Below are positions 56,741-64,000 of a stretch of DNA of 64,000 bases, in pieces. The position numbers were made by a program, and so were the translations under genes. The stretch is taken from NCBI RefSeq assembly GCF_023516495.1, contig NZ_JAMGBC010000001.1, positions 186,001-250,000 on the forward strand, given 5' to 3'. The first letter of the stretch is position 1. Each line of letters starts with the position of its first letter. A model generated the notes under the pieces. The model searched no databases, had not been told where the DNA came from, and saw only the letters and a list, made by a program, of their open reading frames with translations. Source of the stretch: Sphingomonas anseongensis. Its GTDB lineage: Bacteria; Pseudomonadota; Alphaproteobacteria; Sphingomonadales; Sphingomonadaceae.

Positions 56741-58173
56741 GTTATTTCGCCGCGATCCTCCCGGAATTGATCCTGACCGTCGGCTCGGTCCTGCTGATGA
56801 TGGTCGCCGCCTTCGCCAGCCGCCGCTCTGCCGGAGTGATCAGCTGGCTCGGCGTTGCGCTCCTCGCCGGCGCCACCGTCGCGCTGGTTGGAGCTCCGAC
56901 GCATGCGGGCCCAGTGTTCGGCGGGCTGATCGCCGCGGACGGCTTCGCCTCGTTCGCCAAGTGCATAATCTTCCCCGCGGCAGCGGTCGCGATCCTGATG
57001 GGCAACGGCTGGTTCGAGCGCGGCACCGAGCACGCGAACGAATATCCGGTGCTGATCCTGTTCAGCGCGGTCGGAATGAGCGTGATGGTGTCCGCGACGA
57101 ATCTGATGACGCTCTACGTTGGGCTGGAGCTTCTCAGCCTGGCTTCCTACGTGCTCGCTTCCTACCGGCGGATGGACGACCGCTCGGCGGAAGCCGGCCT
57201 CAAATATTTCGTGCTCGGGGCGCTTGCCAGCGGCATCCTCCTGTACGGAATCTCCCTGCTGTACGGCTTCACCGGGACGATGAGCTTCACCGGCCTGGCA
57301 GCGGCTTTCGCTCGCGGAGGCGGCAATTCACTGGGGCTGCTGTTCGGCCTCGTGTTCCTGCTTTCGGGCATCGCCTTCAAGATCAGCGCCGTCCCGTTCC
57401 ACATGTGGACTCCGGACGTTTACGAAGGCGCACCGACGCCAGTGACGGCATTCTTCGCTACCGCCCCCAAAGCGGCGGCCGTCCTGATGGGCGTTCGAGT
57501 CTGCGTCGAGGCGCTCGGCCCAGCCACCGATGCGTGGCGGCAGATCATCATCTTCGCAGCACTCGCATCGATCTTCCTTGGATCAATCGGCGCCTGGGGC
57601 CAGACCAACATCAAGCGGCTGCTCGCTTATTCGTCGATCAACAACGTTGGCTTCGCACTGATCGGACTGGCGGCGGGCGGGAAAACCGGAGCGTCGGCCG
57701 TGCTGTTCTACATGGCCGTCTACGTCGTGATGACTCTAGGCGCTTTCCTGTGCGTGCTGTGGATGCGCGACGAGAAGGGTGAGCCGATCGAGACCCTCGC
57801 AAGCCTTTCCGGCCTGTCGCAGCGGCGACCCGCATTCGCCTTTGCGATGTTCATCTTCATGTTCAGCCTCGCCGGAGTTCCGCCAATGTTCGGATTCTGG
57901 CCGAAGCTGGTGGTGTTCCAGGCGGCGATCCATGCCGGCCTCGTTCCGCTGGCCGTTGCCGGCATCCTTGGGGCGGTGATCGGGGCCTATTATTATTTGA
58001 AGATCGTGAAGATCATGTACCTCGACGAGCCGGCGGCGCCCTATGCGCGTGTACGGGCGCCGGTCGAAGGGCTGCTGATGCTCGCTGCCGCGCTGATCGT
58101 TTCGCCTATCGGATATCTGCTGATCGGCCCGCTCGGCAGTCTCACCGATCGCGCCGCGGGGTCGTTGCTCTGA
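56737..58173 (+). CDS. nuoN: NADH-quinone oxidoreductase subunit N
   Basis: A 478-residue antiporter-like subunit, last of the complex I genes. Seen: YVGLELLSLASYVLASYR, EAGLKYFVLGALASGILLYG, AFKISAVPFHMWTPDVYEGA, NIKRLLAYSSINNVGFALIG and AGVPPMFGFWPKLVVFQAA. The end (GSLL, then TGA) overlaps the probable CTG start of birA. Confidence 0.97.
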   Translation: MSYFAAILPELILTVGSVLLMMVAAFASRRSAGVISWLGVALLAGATVALVGAPTHAGPVFGGLIAADGFASFAKCIIFPAAAVAILMGNGWFERGTEHANEYPVLILFSAVGMSVMVSATNLMTLYVGLELLSLASYVLASYRRMDDRSAEAGLKYFVLGALASGILLYGISLLYGFTGTMSFTGLAAAFARGGGNSLGLLFGLVFLLSGIAFKISAVPFHMWTPDVYEGAPTPVTAFFATAPKAAAVLMGVRVCVEALGPATDAWRQIIIFAALASIFLGSIGAWGQTNIKRLLAYSSINNVGFALIGLAAGGKTGASAVLFYMAVYVVMTLGAFLCVLWMRDEKGEPIETLASLSGLSQRRPAFAFAMFIFMFSLAGVPPMFGFWPKLVVFQAAIHAGLVPLAVAGILGAVIGAYYYLKIVKIMYLDEPAAPYARVRAPVEGLLMLAAALIVSPIGYLLIGPLGSLTDRAAGSLL

Positions 58174-58862
58174 GCCGAATCCGGATCGTCGAGGCTACCG
58201 GCTCGACCAATGCCGATTTGCTTGCCGACAGCAGCGCGGTTGAAGGCGACTGGCTCGTCGCCCTCGAACAGACCGCGGGCAAGGGCCGGCAGGGCCGCGA
58301 ATGGAGGACCGAACCGGGCAATTTCTTCGGAAGCACGCTGATCGAGCTTTCGGCCGGTGATCCCCCGGCCCAATCGCTGTCGCTTGCAGCCGGACTGGCG
58401 CTCGTGGAAGCCTTGGACCGTGCTGCGCCCGGCCGTCCGTTCCTGCTCAAATGGCCAAACGACCTCTTGCTGGACGGCGGCAAGCTCGCCGGGATCCTTC
58501 TTGAGCGCCAAGCAGATCGGGTCGTCATCGGCTTCGGGGTCAACCTTGCCGCGGCGCCGGACGTTCATGGCCGCAAGGCCGCCCATCTCGGTAGTCGAAT
58601 CTCGCCTGAGAGCTTCGCTCCGCTCCTCGCAGCCGCGATGACGCGGCTCGTCATGCTTTGGCGAACGGCCGAGCCTGGCGAGTTTGCGCGGGCGTGGCTT
58701 GCCCGTGCGCACCCCGTCGGAACCGAGCTCAGCGTCCACGCCGACGAGAAGACCGTCATCCGCGGCACGTTCGACGGAATCGAACCGGACGGGACGCTTC
58801 GGCTTCGCCTTTGGGACGGCACGGTCGAGCTGATCAGAGCGGGCGACATCAGCCTTGGCTGA
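58170..58862 (+). CDS. birA: Biotin--[acetyl-CoA-carboxylase] ligase
   Basis: A 230-residue ligase that activates biotin to biotinyl-AMP and attaches it to the carboxylase carrier protein. No helix-turn-helix is present, so it is the non-repressor type. Seen: RIVEATGSTNADLLA, the biotinyl-AMP loop GKGRQGREW, LKWPNDLLLDGGKLAGILLE and VIGFGVNL. The N-terminal ATGSTN is required for the fold but lies upstream of the first usual start (TTG 58218). In frame, the CTG at 58170 overlaps the nuoN stop as CTGA and restores the whole domain. Confidence 0.88.
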   Translation: MSRIRIVEATGSTNADLLADSSAVEGDWLVALEQTAGKGRQGREWRTEPGNFFGSTLIELSAGDPPAQSLSLAAGLALVEALDRAAPGRPFLLKWPNDLLLDGGKLAGILLERQADRVVIGFGVNLAAAPDVHGRKAAHLGSRISPESFAPLLAAAMTRLVMLWRTAEPGEFARAWLARAHPVGTELSVHADEKTVIRGTFDGIEPDGTLRLRLWDGTVELIRAGDISLG

Positions 58863-58905
58863 CGGGCACTTTGCCGCCGCGCTTCGCTTGGCCTAAGGCG
58901 CGGGA

Positions 58906-59688
58906 ATGCTTCTCGCCATCGACGCCGGAAACACCAATATCGTGTTCGCGCTGGTGGATTCCGGCGCCATTCGCGCGCGGTGGCGGATTGCAACCGACGT
59001 GAGGCGGACGGCGGACGAATATTCGGTCTGGCTTCATCAATTGCTCCAGCTCGAAGGCCTGTCGAAGGACGCCGTGGACGCGGTCATCATCGGAACCGTC
59101 GTCCCGCGCGCCACGCACAACCTCGAAGTCCTCGCCGGCAAATATTTCGGCGTGAAGGCCCTGATCGCGGGGCAGGGCGAAGCAGCCTGGCCGATCCCGC
59201 TGGAAGTGGACGAGCCACAAAGCGTCGGCGCGGACCGGGCGCTCAATGCGATGGCCGGTCATGCGAAATATCCCGGCGATCTGATCGTCGTCGATTTCGG
59301 GACCGCGACGACGTTCGACCTCGTCGGCTCGAGCGGAGCCTATAAAGGCGGGATCATCGCCCCCGGAATCAACCTGTCGATCGATGCCTTGGTCAACGCC
59401 GCCGCAAAGCTTCCGCGGATCGCTATCGAAACGCCGGAGGATGACAGCGTCATCGGCCGCACGACCGAGCGCCAGATGCTTATCGGCATCTACTGGGGCT
59501 ATGTGGCGATGATGGAGGGACTGATCGCGCGGCTCAGGAAAGAAGTGGGCGGCAAGGTCACGGTTATTGGCACCGGGGGTCTCGCCGACCTCTTTGACAA
59601 GCGCACCGAGGTGTTTGACGCGGTTGAACCGGACTTAACGATCCAGGGGTTGAATCTCCTCTACGAGCAGATCGCAGCAGGCGAATGA
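58906..59688 (+). CDS. coaX: Type III pantothenate kinase
   Basis: A 260-residue ASKHA-fold kinase that phosphorylates pantothenate, the first step of CoA synthesis. Seen: [15 protein letters not shown] with phosphate 1, the substrate site [13 protein letters not shown] and [11 protein letters not shown], then [15 protein letters not shown] and [11 protein letters not shown]. The ATG at 58906 follows GGCGCGGGA. It complements coaC/coaB at 6.4-7.6 kb. Confidence 0.96.
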   Translation: MLLAIDAGNTNIVFALVDSGAIRARWRIATDVRRTADEYSVWLHQLLQLEGLSKDAVDAVIIGTVVPRATHNLEVLAGKYFGVKALIAGQGEAAWPIPLEVDEPQSVGADRALNAMAGHAKYPGDLIVVDFGTATTFDLVGSSGAYKGGIIAPGINLSIDALVNAAAKLPRIAIETPEDDSVIGRTTERQMLIGIYWGYVAMMEGLIARLRKEVGGKVTVIGTGGLADLFDKRTEVFDAVEPDLTIQGLNLLYEQIAAGE

Positions 59689-61328
59689 TTCCAGGAGAAG
59701 AACTGCTGTTTTGCGCGCTCGGCGGGTCGGGCGAGATCGGCATGAACGTCAATCTCTACGGCTGCCGCGGCGAGTGGCTGATGGTCGACCTCGGCCTGAC
59801 CTTTGCCGACACCCAATATCCAGGAATCGACCTGATCCTTCCCGAGCTGGAGTTCATCGAGCAGCAGCAGGACCGGCTCGCTGGGATCATCCTCACCCAC
59901 GGTCACGAAGACCATATCGGCGCGCTGCCCTATCTCGCCGAGGACCTGAAGGTCCCGCTTTACGCGACCCCGTTCACCGCGGGCCTGATCGCCTCGAAGC
60001 TCGAGGAAGAGGGGCTTACCGGCCACGTACCGCTCCACATCATCGACCGTGAAGGCGAGGTCGAGCTCGGCCCGTTCAAGGTGCGCTACGTCGCTCTCGC
60101 CCACTCGATTCCCGAGGGCAACGGCGTGTGCATCGACACGCCTTACGGGCGGATCTTCCACACCGGCGACTGGAAGATCGACGAGACCCCTGTGCTGGGC
60201 GAACCGTCGAGCGCCGAGACTCTGCAGCGGATCGGCGATGAAGGCGTGCTGGCGCTGGTGTGCGATTCCACCAACGTGTTTCAGGACCAGTCTTCAGGGT
60301 CGGAGGCGGGAGTTCACGTCGGGCTCCGAAGCGAAGTCGAGAAGGCGAAAGGCCGGGTCCTCGTCACCACCTTCGCCTCCAACGCCGCGCGGCTGAAGAC
60401 GATTGGCGAAGTGGCCCTGGATACCGGCCGCCAGGTCTGCGTGGCCGGCCGCTCGCTCGACAGGATCCTCAATGTCGCGCAGGCGACCGGCTATCTTCTC
60501 GACTTCCCGCCCAGGCTATCGTTCGAAGAGGCGATGCGGCTTCCCCGCAGCGAGGTGCTGATTATCGCCACCGGCGGGCAGGGCGAGCCGCGGGCGGCGC
60601 TTGGGCGGATCGCGACCGGCAATCACGAGCTGAAGCTGGCCGAGGGCGACACGGTGATCTTCTCGTCGAAGATCATCCCCGGAAACGAGATCGCGATCGG
60701 CCGGATCATGAACGCTTTGTCCGACCTTGCGGTGAACATCGTGACCGAGAAGCAGGCGCACGTTCACGTCTCCGGTCACCCGGGACGGCCGGAGCTTGCT
60801 GCCATGTACGACTGGATCCGTCCGGAGATCATCGTTCCCGTTCACGGCGAAGCCCGGCACCTTGCGGAACAGGCTCGTTTCGCCCGGGCACACGGGGTTC
60901 CGAAGGCGGTCGTCCAGAAGAATGGCGACGTCATCCGGCTGGCGCCGGGCGATCCTAAGAAGATCGACGAGATCCGGGTCGGCCGCCTCGTCCTTGATGG
61001 CGACGTGATCCTTCCCGCCGATGGCGCCACGGTCACCGAGCGTCGGCGAATCAGCGTCGGCGGCCTGATCACCGTCGCTCTTCCGCTCGACTCCAAGGGA
61101 CGCCTCGCCGGAACTCCGCACATCCGGCCGTTCGGGGTGCCGGTGGAGGAGGATCGCGATGACTTCGTCGCCGACGCCACCGACTCCGCCAAGCGCGCGT
61201 TCGACCCGTCCGCCGACGAGGAGAAGATGCGCGAGGCGGTACGCCTTGCCGTGCGTCGCTGCGCGACTGCCTGGACCGGCAAGAAGCCGATCGTCGAAGT
61301 CATGGTCCTGAGGGTCGAGATGGCATGA
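59685..61328 (+). CDS. rnj: Ribonuclease J
   Basis: A 547-residue metallo-beta-lactamase/beta-CASP nuclease with 5'-3' exo- and endonuclease activity, the main 5' mRNA decay enzyme in many alphaproteobacteria. The di-zinc motif is [17 protein letters not shown] near residue 70; [10 protein letters not shown] and CDSTN follow. Beta-CASP motifs include [11 protein letters not shown] and [10 protein letters not shown]. The ATG overlaps the coaX stop. Confidence 0.96.
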   Translation: MIPGEELLFCALGGSGEIGMNVNLYGCRGEWLMVDLGLTFADTQYPGIDLILPELEFIEQQQDRLAGIILTHGHEDHIGALPYLAEDLKVPLYATPFTAGLIASKLEEEGLTGHVPLHIIDREGEVELGPFKVRYVALAHSIPEGNGVCIDTPYGRIFHTGDWKIDETPVLGEPSSAETLQRIGDEGVLALVCDSTNVFQDQSSGSEAGVHVGLRSEVEKAKGRVLVTTFASNAARLKTIGEVALDTGRQVCVAGRSLDRILNVAQATGYLLDFPPRLSFEEAMRLPRSEVLIIATGGQGEPRAALGRIATGNHELKLAEGDTVIFSSKIIPGNEIAIGRIMNALSDLAVNIVTEKQAHVHVSGHPGRPELAAMYDWIRPEIIVPVHGEARHLAEQARFARAHGVPKAVVQKNGDVIRLAPGDPKKIDEIRVGRLVLDGDVILPADGATVTERRRISVGGLITVALPLDSKGRLAGTPHIRPFGVPVEEDRDDFVADATDSAKRAFDPSADEEKMREAVRLAVRRCATAWTGKKPIVEVMVLRVEMA

Positions 61329-61597
61329 GGTGGACGTCGCTCGTTGCCATCTACTTCCTGTTCGTCGTCGCCAGCGCCTTCATCATGCTCCCGTTCGGGG
61401 TGAAGACGGACGAAGAAGTGGGCAATGAGCTTGTCCCGGGGCAGGCGAGAAGCGCCCCGCACCGCTTCAGGCTCGGGCGACACCTGCTGCGCGCTGCCGT
61501 TCTCGCGGCGGTCCTGACGGCGCTCTACGACCTTAATTACATCTACGGTTGGATAACTCCGGACGATCTCGACCTGTACCGGCGGATCGTCGGTTAG
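61325..61597 (+). CDS. DUF1467 family membrane protein
   Basis: A 90-residue protein with two helices (SLVAIYFLFVVASAFIMLPF and LLRAAVLAAVLTALYDLNYI) around a loop GVKTDEEVGNELVPGQARSA, the DUF1467 pattern that commonly follows rnj in alphaproteobacteria. The function is unknown. The start overlaps rnj (ATGA) and the stop overlaps the convergent coiled-coil gene (TTAG). Confidence 0.9.
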   Translation: MRWTSLVAIYFLFVVASAFIMLPFGVKTDEEVGNELVPGQARSAPHRFRLGRHLLRAAVLAAVLTALYDLNYIYGWITPDDLDLYRRIVG

Positions 61598-63897
61598 CGG
61601 CGGCGATCCAACGCGTCCGACAGCGCGGCATAAAGTTTCCCCGTATCCGACGACATCAGCGTAACGGCCATTACTCCGCCTTCACGCTCCGCCATCACGC
61701 GGCGAAGCATCGCCTCGAAATCGTGGATGTAGCGGTTCACCGACTGCTGGAACTCGCCGTCGGATTCGTAATGGGCACGGATCGCCCGGGCTTCGCTCGA
61801 GCCGATCAGCCGCGCCGCGCGCCTGGTGAACACTCCGCGGTCGCCCTTCAGATAGGCTTCCCACGCTTTCTCATCGACCTCATCGGACAGGATCTTGCCG
61901 ACGTCGATGGACGCCGAGTGCATCGAATCGATTAGCAGCGAAACGCGCCTGGCGAAGGCCTCGCTGTCCGCCTCCCGCCGCTCGTCGTTCTGCTTCTCGA
62001 TATGCTGCTCGAGTGCGGTCGCGCTCTGCCCGAGCACAAGCATCTGGTGGGTCAGCCGGTCGGTCGCTCCGCGCGCGGATTCGACGGCCCTGGCTGCGAC
62101 GACTTCGACGTCGCGAAGCCGCCCCTCGACGCTTTCGCGAATGACCCGCTCCAGCGCTTCGCGAGTGGCCTCGCTGAAGCCCTCGGCGCTTTCGGGAATG
62201 ACGGCAGCGATCGCTTCGCGCGCGCGCTCGGCTGCCTGCGCTGCGGCCTCGCGGACCTGCACCATGGCCTGGACCAGGCCGGGGCCGGTTTCGTTAGTCA
62301 GCTGCGCGGCTTCCACCTGTGCAGCCGACAAAGCGGTCGCAAGGTTCGCAAGGCTTTCCTGCGCGCCGCCGACGCCCTCATCGAGCGTTCCCAATAGCGC
62401 TGACAGCCTGTCCTGCTGTTCCGCGATTGCCGAGCGGCTCGATTCGATTCGCTCGCTCGCATCGCGAGCGGCATCGCGGATCCATTCGATCTCCGGCCGA
62501 ACCGAGCGAGTGGAATTGAGAAGATAGTCGGTCTGTCCGCCCGCTTCCTCCAGCGCGCCGGTCAGCTGCGCTCGAACCGTCGCCGAAAGCCGCTCGACCG
62601 CCGCCTGTAGCGCCTGGCTGCGCTGCGCCAGCCCTTCGAGCGACTGGTGCTGCGCACCGGTCTGCTCGTCCAGCGCGTCGAGTTCGGCCCGCGAACGGCC
62701 GATGGCTTGCAAGAACCGTCCGGAACGTTCGTCGCCGGCGTCCGCAAGCGCGGCAAACCTCTGGTCAAGCTCGCCGAGCGCTCGGTCGATCTCCGCGACC
62801 ATCCGCTGCGATGTCCGCTCCTGTTCGGCAACCCGGCTAGTCAGGCTGTCGAGCGCGGTGTTCGCGGCATCCACATTGCCGCCGAGCGCCTGGGCAGCGT
62901 CGACTCCGGCGCGCCCGATTCCGGCCGAAGCCTGCTCGACCAGCGCGGTAACCGCCTGGGCCTGGATGTCGATGCCGGTCCTGATCTCCTCAAGGGTCGC
63001 TCCGGTCCGGTCGAGGAGCGCGTCCACGATCGACGAGAAACCCGTTTCCGCTTCGCCCACTCGCACTGCCGCCGCTGCTCCGGCGCTTTCGATATGGGTG
63101 AGGTGCGCGACCAGCCGCTGCGAGGCGGCGGAGACGATCTCGTCGGCTTCGCGGCTACGGTCGGCAAGCGCCGCAAGCTGCTGGTCGAATTCAGCTGTCC
63201 GGGCGGCCGTTTCCGCCGCCGCGCCGCGAAGCTGTTCGGAGATGGATTTCGCGTGCACTTCCGCTTTCGGAAGGTCTTCGAGAAGCACAGCAATGTCCGT
63301 CCGCGCCGCCTCGGCCGCGCGGTCCAGAGCTTCGCCGTGCCGCGACAGCCGGTCGGTACTCGAATCGAATTCGCGGGTGATTCCGCCAAGCTTGTCGGTC
63401 GCCTTGTCGCCGAGCTGCATCAGATGCTCGCTAATCATCGTCAGCTCGGAGTTGCTGTCGTTGATGCGCCGCGACAGGACGTGAAGAAGGCTCTCGAGCG
63501 AGCGCGCCTCGGTTCGCATGGTCACGACCGAGCGGGTGAAGCGCTCGGCCTCCTTGCGGCGGGTGCGGCCGAACATCAGCCAGACGAGGCCGAGAAGCGC
63601 CAGCGGGCCGGTCGCGACCGCCACCCATTGGGCCACCGCCGGCGAGGCAAGCGACCCGTTGCCAAGCACTCGGCCCGCCGACCATGCGGTGAACGCCGTC
63701 CAGCCGATCGCGAGCAGGATGAGTACGGTGGCGAGTACCGTTCGACCCCCGGCGGTTGCCGGCGAGTCGTCCGACCGGCTTTCCTCCCATTGCATCTGGT
63801 CGAAGCCTGCGGCCGGAGCGCTCTGGTCGCTCTCGTCCAGCGGGACCTCCGTCTCCGGATGGTCCGGAGAGGCGGCGTTCGGGCGGGTTGCGGTCAT
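61594..63897 (-). CDS. Large coiled-coil membrane protein (TipN-like architecture)
   Basis: A 767-residue protein. An acidic N-terminus is followed by two closely spaced membrane helices (VLATVLILLAIGWTAFTAW, about 54-72, and WVAVATGPLALLGLVWLMFG, about 90-109). An Ala/Glu/Arg-rich coiled coil then runs from about 115 to 640. The final 120 residues look globular and conserved (SLLIDSMHSASIDVGKILSD, AWEAYLKGDRGVFTRRAARL, YESDGEFQQSVNRYIHDFEA). No enzymatic motif is seen. The layout recalls TipN, the Caulobacter pole/birth-scar marker, but this is architectural inference only. The ATG is at 63897; the gene is divergent from the one starting at 63992. Confidence 0.75.
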   Translation of the reverse strand: MTATRPNAASPDHPETEVPLDESDQSAPAAGFDQMQWEESRSDDSPATAGGRTVLATVLILLAIGWTAFTAWSAGRVLGNGSLASPAVAQWVAVATGPLALLGLVWLMFGRTRRKEAERFTRSVVTMRTEARSLESLLHVLSRRINDSNSELTMISEHLMQLGDKATDKLGGITREFDSSTDRLSRHGEALDRAAEAARTDIAVLLEDLPKAEVHAKSISEQLRGAAAETAARTAEFDQQLAALADRSREADEIVSAASQRLVAHLTHIESAGAAAAVRVGEAETGFSSIVDALLDRTGATLEEIRTGIDIQAQAVTALVEQASAGIGRAGVDAAQALGGNVDAANTALDSLTSRVAEQERTSQRMVAEIDRALGELDQRFAALADAGDERSGRFLQAIGRSRAELDALDEQTGAQHQSLEGLAQRSQALQAAVERLSATVRAQLTGALEEAGGQTDYLLNSTRSVRPEIEWIRDAARDASERIESSRSAIAEQQDRLSALLGTLDEGVGGAQESLANLATALSAAQVEAAQLTNETGPGLVQAMVQVREAAAQAAERAREAIAAVIPESAEGFSEATREALERVIRESVEGRLRDVEVVAARAVESARGATDRLTHQMLVLGQSATALEQHIEKQNDERREADSEAFARRVSLLIDSMHSASIDVGKILSDEVDEKAWEAYLKGDRGVFTRRAARLIGSSEARAIRAHYESDGEFQQSVNRYIHDFEAMLRRVMAEREGGVMAVTLMSSDTGKLYAALSDALDRRR

Positions 63898-63991
63898 GTG
63901 TGGCAGTTTACCATCTTTGTTCGCTCAAGAAAGCGATTAGAACCGGGTGGAGCAGGACGGCACAGTAGGCCGCCGCAGTGTGGGGGATTGA

Positions 63992-64000
63992 ATGGCTCTG
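63992..64000 (+). CDS. Start of an unidentified gene (three codons)
   Basis: ATG GCT CTG at the window edge follows TGTGGGGGATTGA, a plausible ribosome site, in the divergent position to the coiled-coil gene. Too short to identify. Confidence 0.35.

Overview
This 64 kb window is a gene-dense, GC-rich stretch of a bacterial chromosome, most likely from an alphaproteobacterium of the order Sphingomonadales (Sphingomonas or Sphingomicrobium type). The basis is gene content and order: ubiE-ubiB-coaC-coaB-dut-moeB facing mutM-rpsT-dnaA, zapA-6S RNA-fthC, a complete alphaproteobacterial nuoA-N operon running into birA-coaX-rnj, and close protein-level resemblance to sphingomonad families. I see no insertion sequence, prophage, integrase or CRISPR array. 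The window is core chromosome, so the novelty lies in gene architecture rather than in cargo.

Layout. 1-2.7 kb: start of hemA, murI, plsY, dprA. 2.8-13 kb: topA; the minus-strand operon ubiE-ubiB-coaC-coaB-dut-moeB (quinone, CoA, dUTP, sulfur carrier); mutM, rpsT and dnaA. 12.9-18.6 kb: trpS-murJ-secB (minus) divergent from a Tim44-like protein-mltA-smr. 18.7-26.1 kb: a GGDEF-EAL protein, dapE, a cupin, a GST, and the minus-strand rpmH-rnpA-yidD-yidC-engB cluster, preceded by a small membrane protein. 26.3-33.7 kb: comM, a DSD1-type PLP enzyme, tRNA-Leu(CAA), an AI-2E-family transporter, tRNA-Asp(GTC), a J-domain membrane protein, a SleB-type hydrolase, fthC, probable 6S RNA, zapA and a small coiled-coil gene. 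33.9-43 kb: tkt-gap-MOSC-pgk-fba-thiE, a DUF72 protein, an M23 peptidase, efp and an inositol-phosphatase gene. 43-58.2 kb: the full complex I operon, with three extra small membrane-protein genes inside it. 58.2-64 kb: birA, coaX, rnj, a DUF1467 gene, a long coiled-coil membrane protein, and the first codons of a further gene.

Packing is extreme. Most same-strand neighbours overlap by 1, 4 or 8 nt (ATGA, GTGA, TTGA, TGATG), five of seven convergent pairs overlap by exactly the 4 nt holding both stop codons, and TTG and GTG starts are frequent; one CTG start is likely.

The most notable observation is at rpmH/rnpA. The RNase P protein frame has no usual start codon after rpmH and is open through the whole of rpmH, back to an ATG 4 nt upstream of the rpmH ATG. 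That is the arrangement known from Thermus. The rpmH and rpsT leaders also share a terminator-like hairpin with the same U-tract, each ending 24 nt before the ATG. Other points of interest are the CoaBC split into two genes, the extra small genes in the nuo operon, a cluster of GANTC sites before dnaA, and a TipN-like coiled-coil protein.
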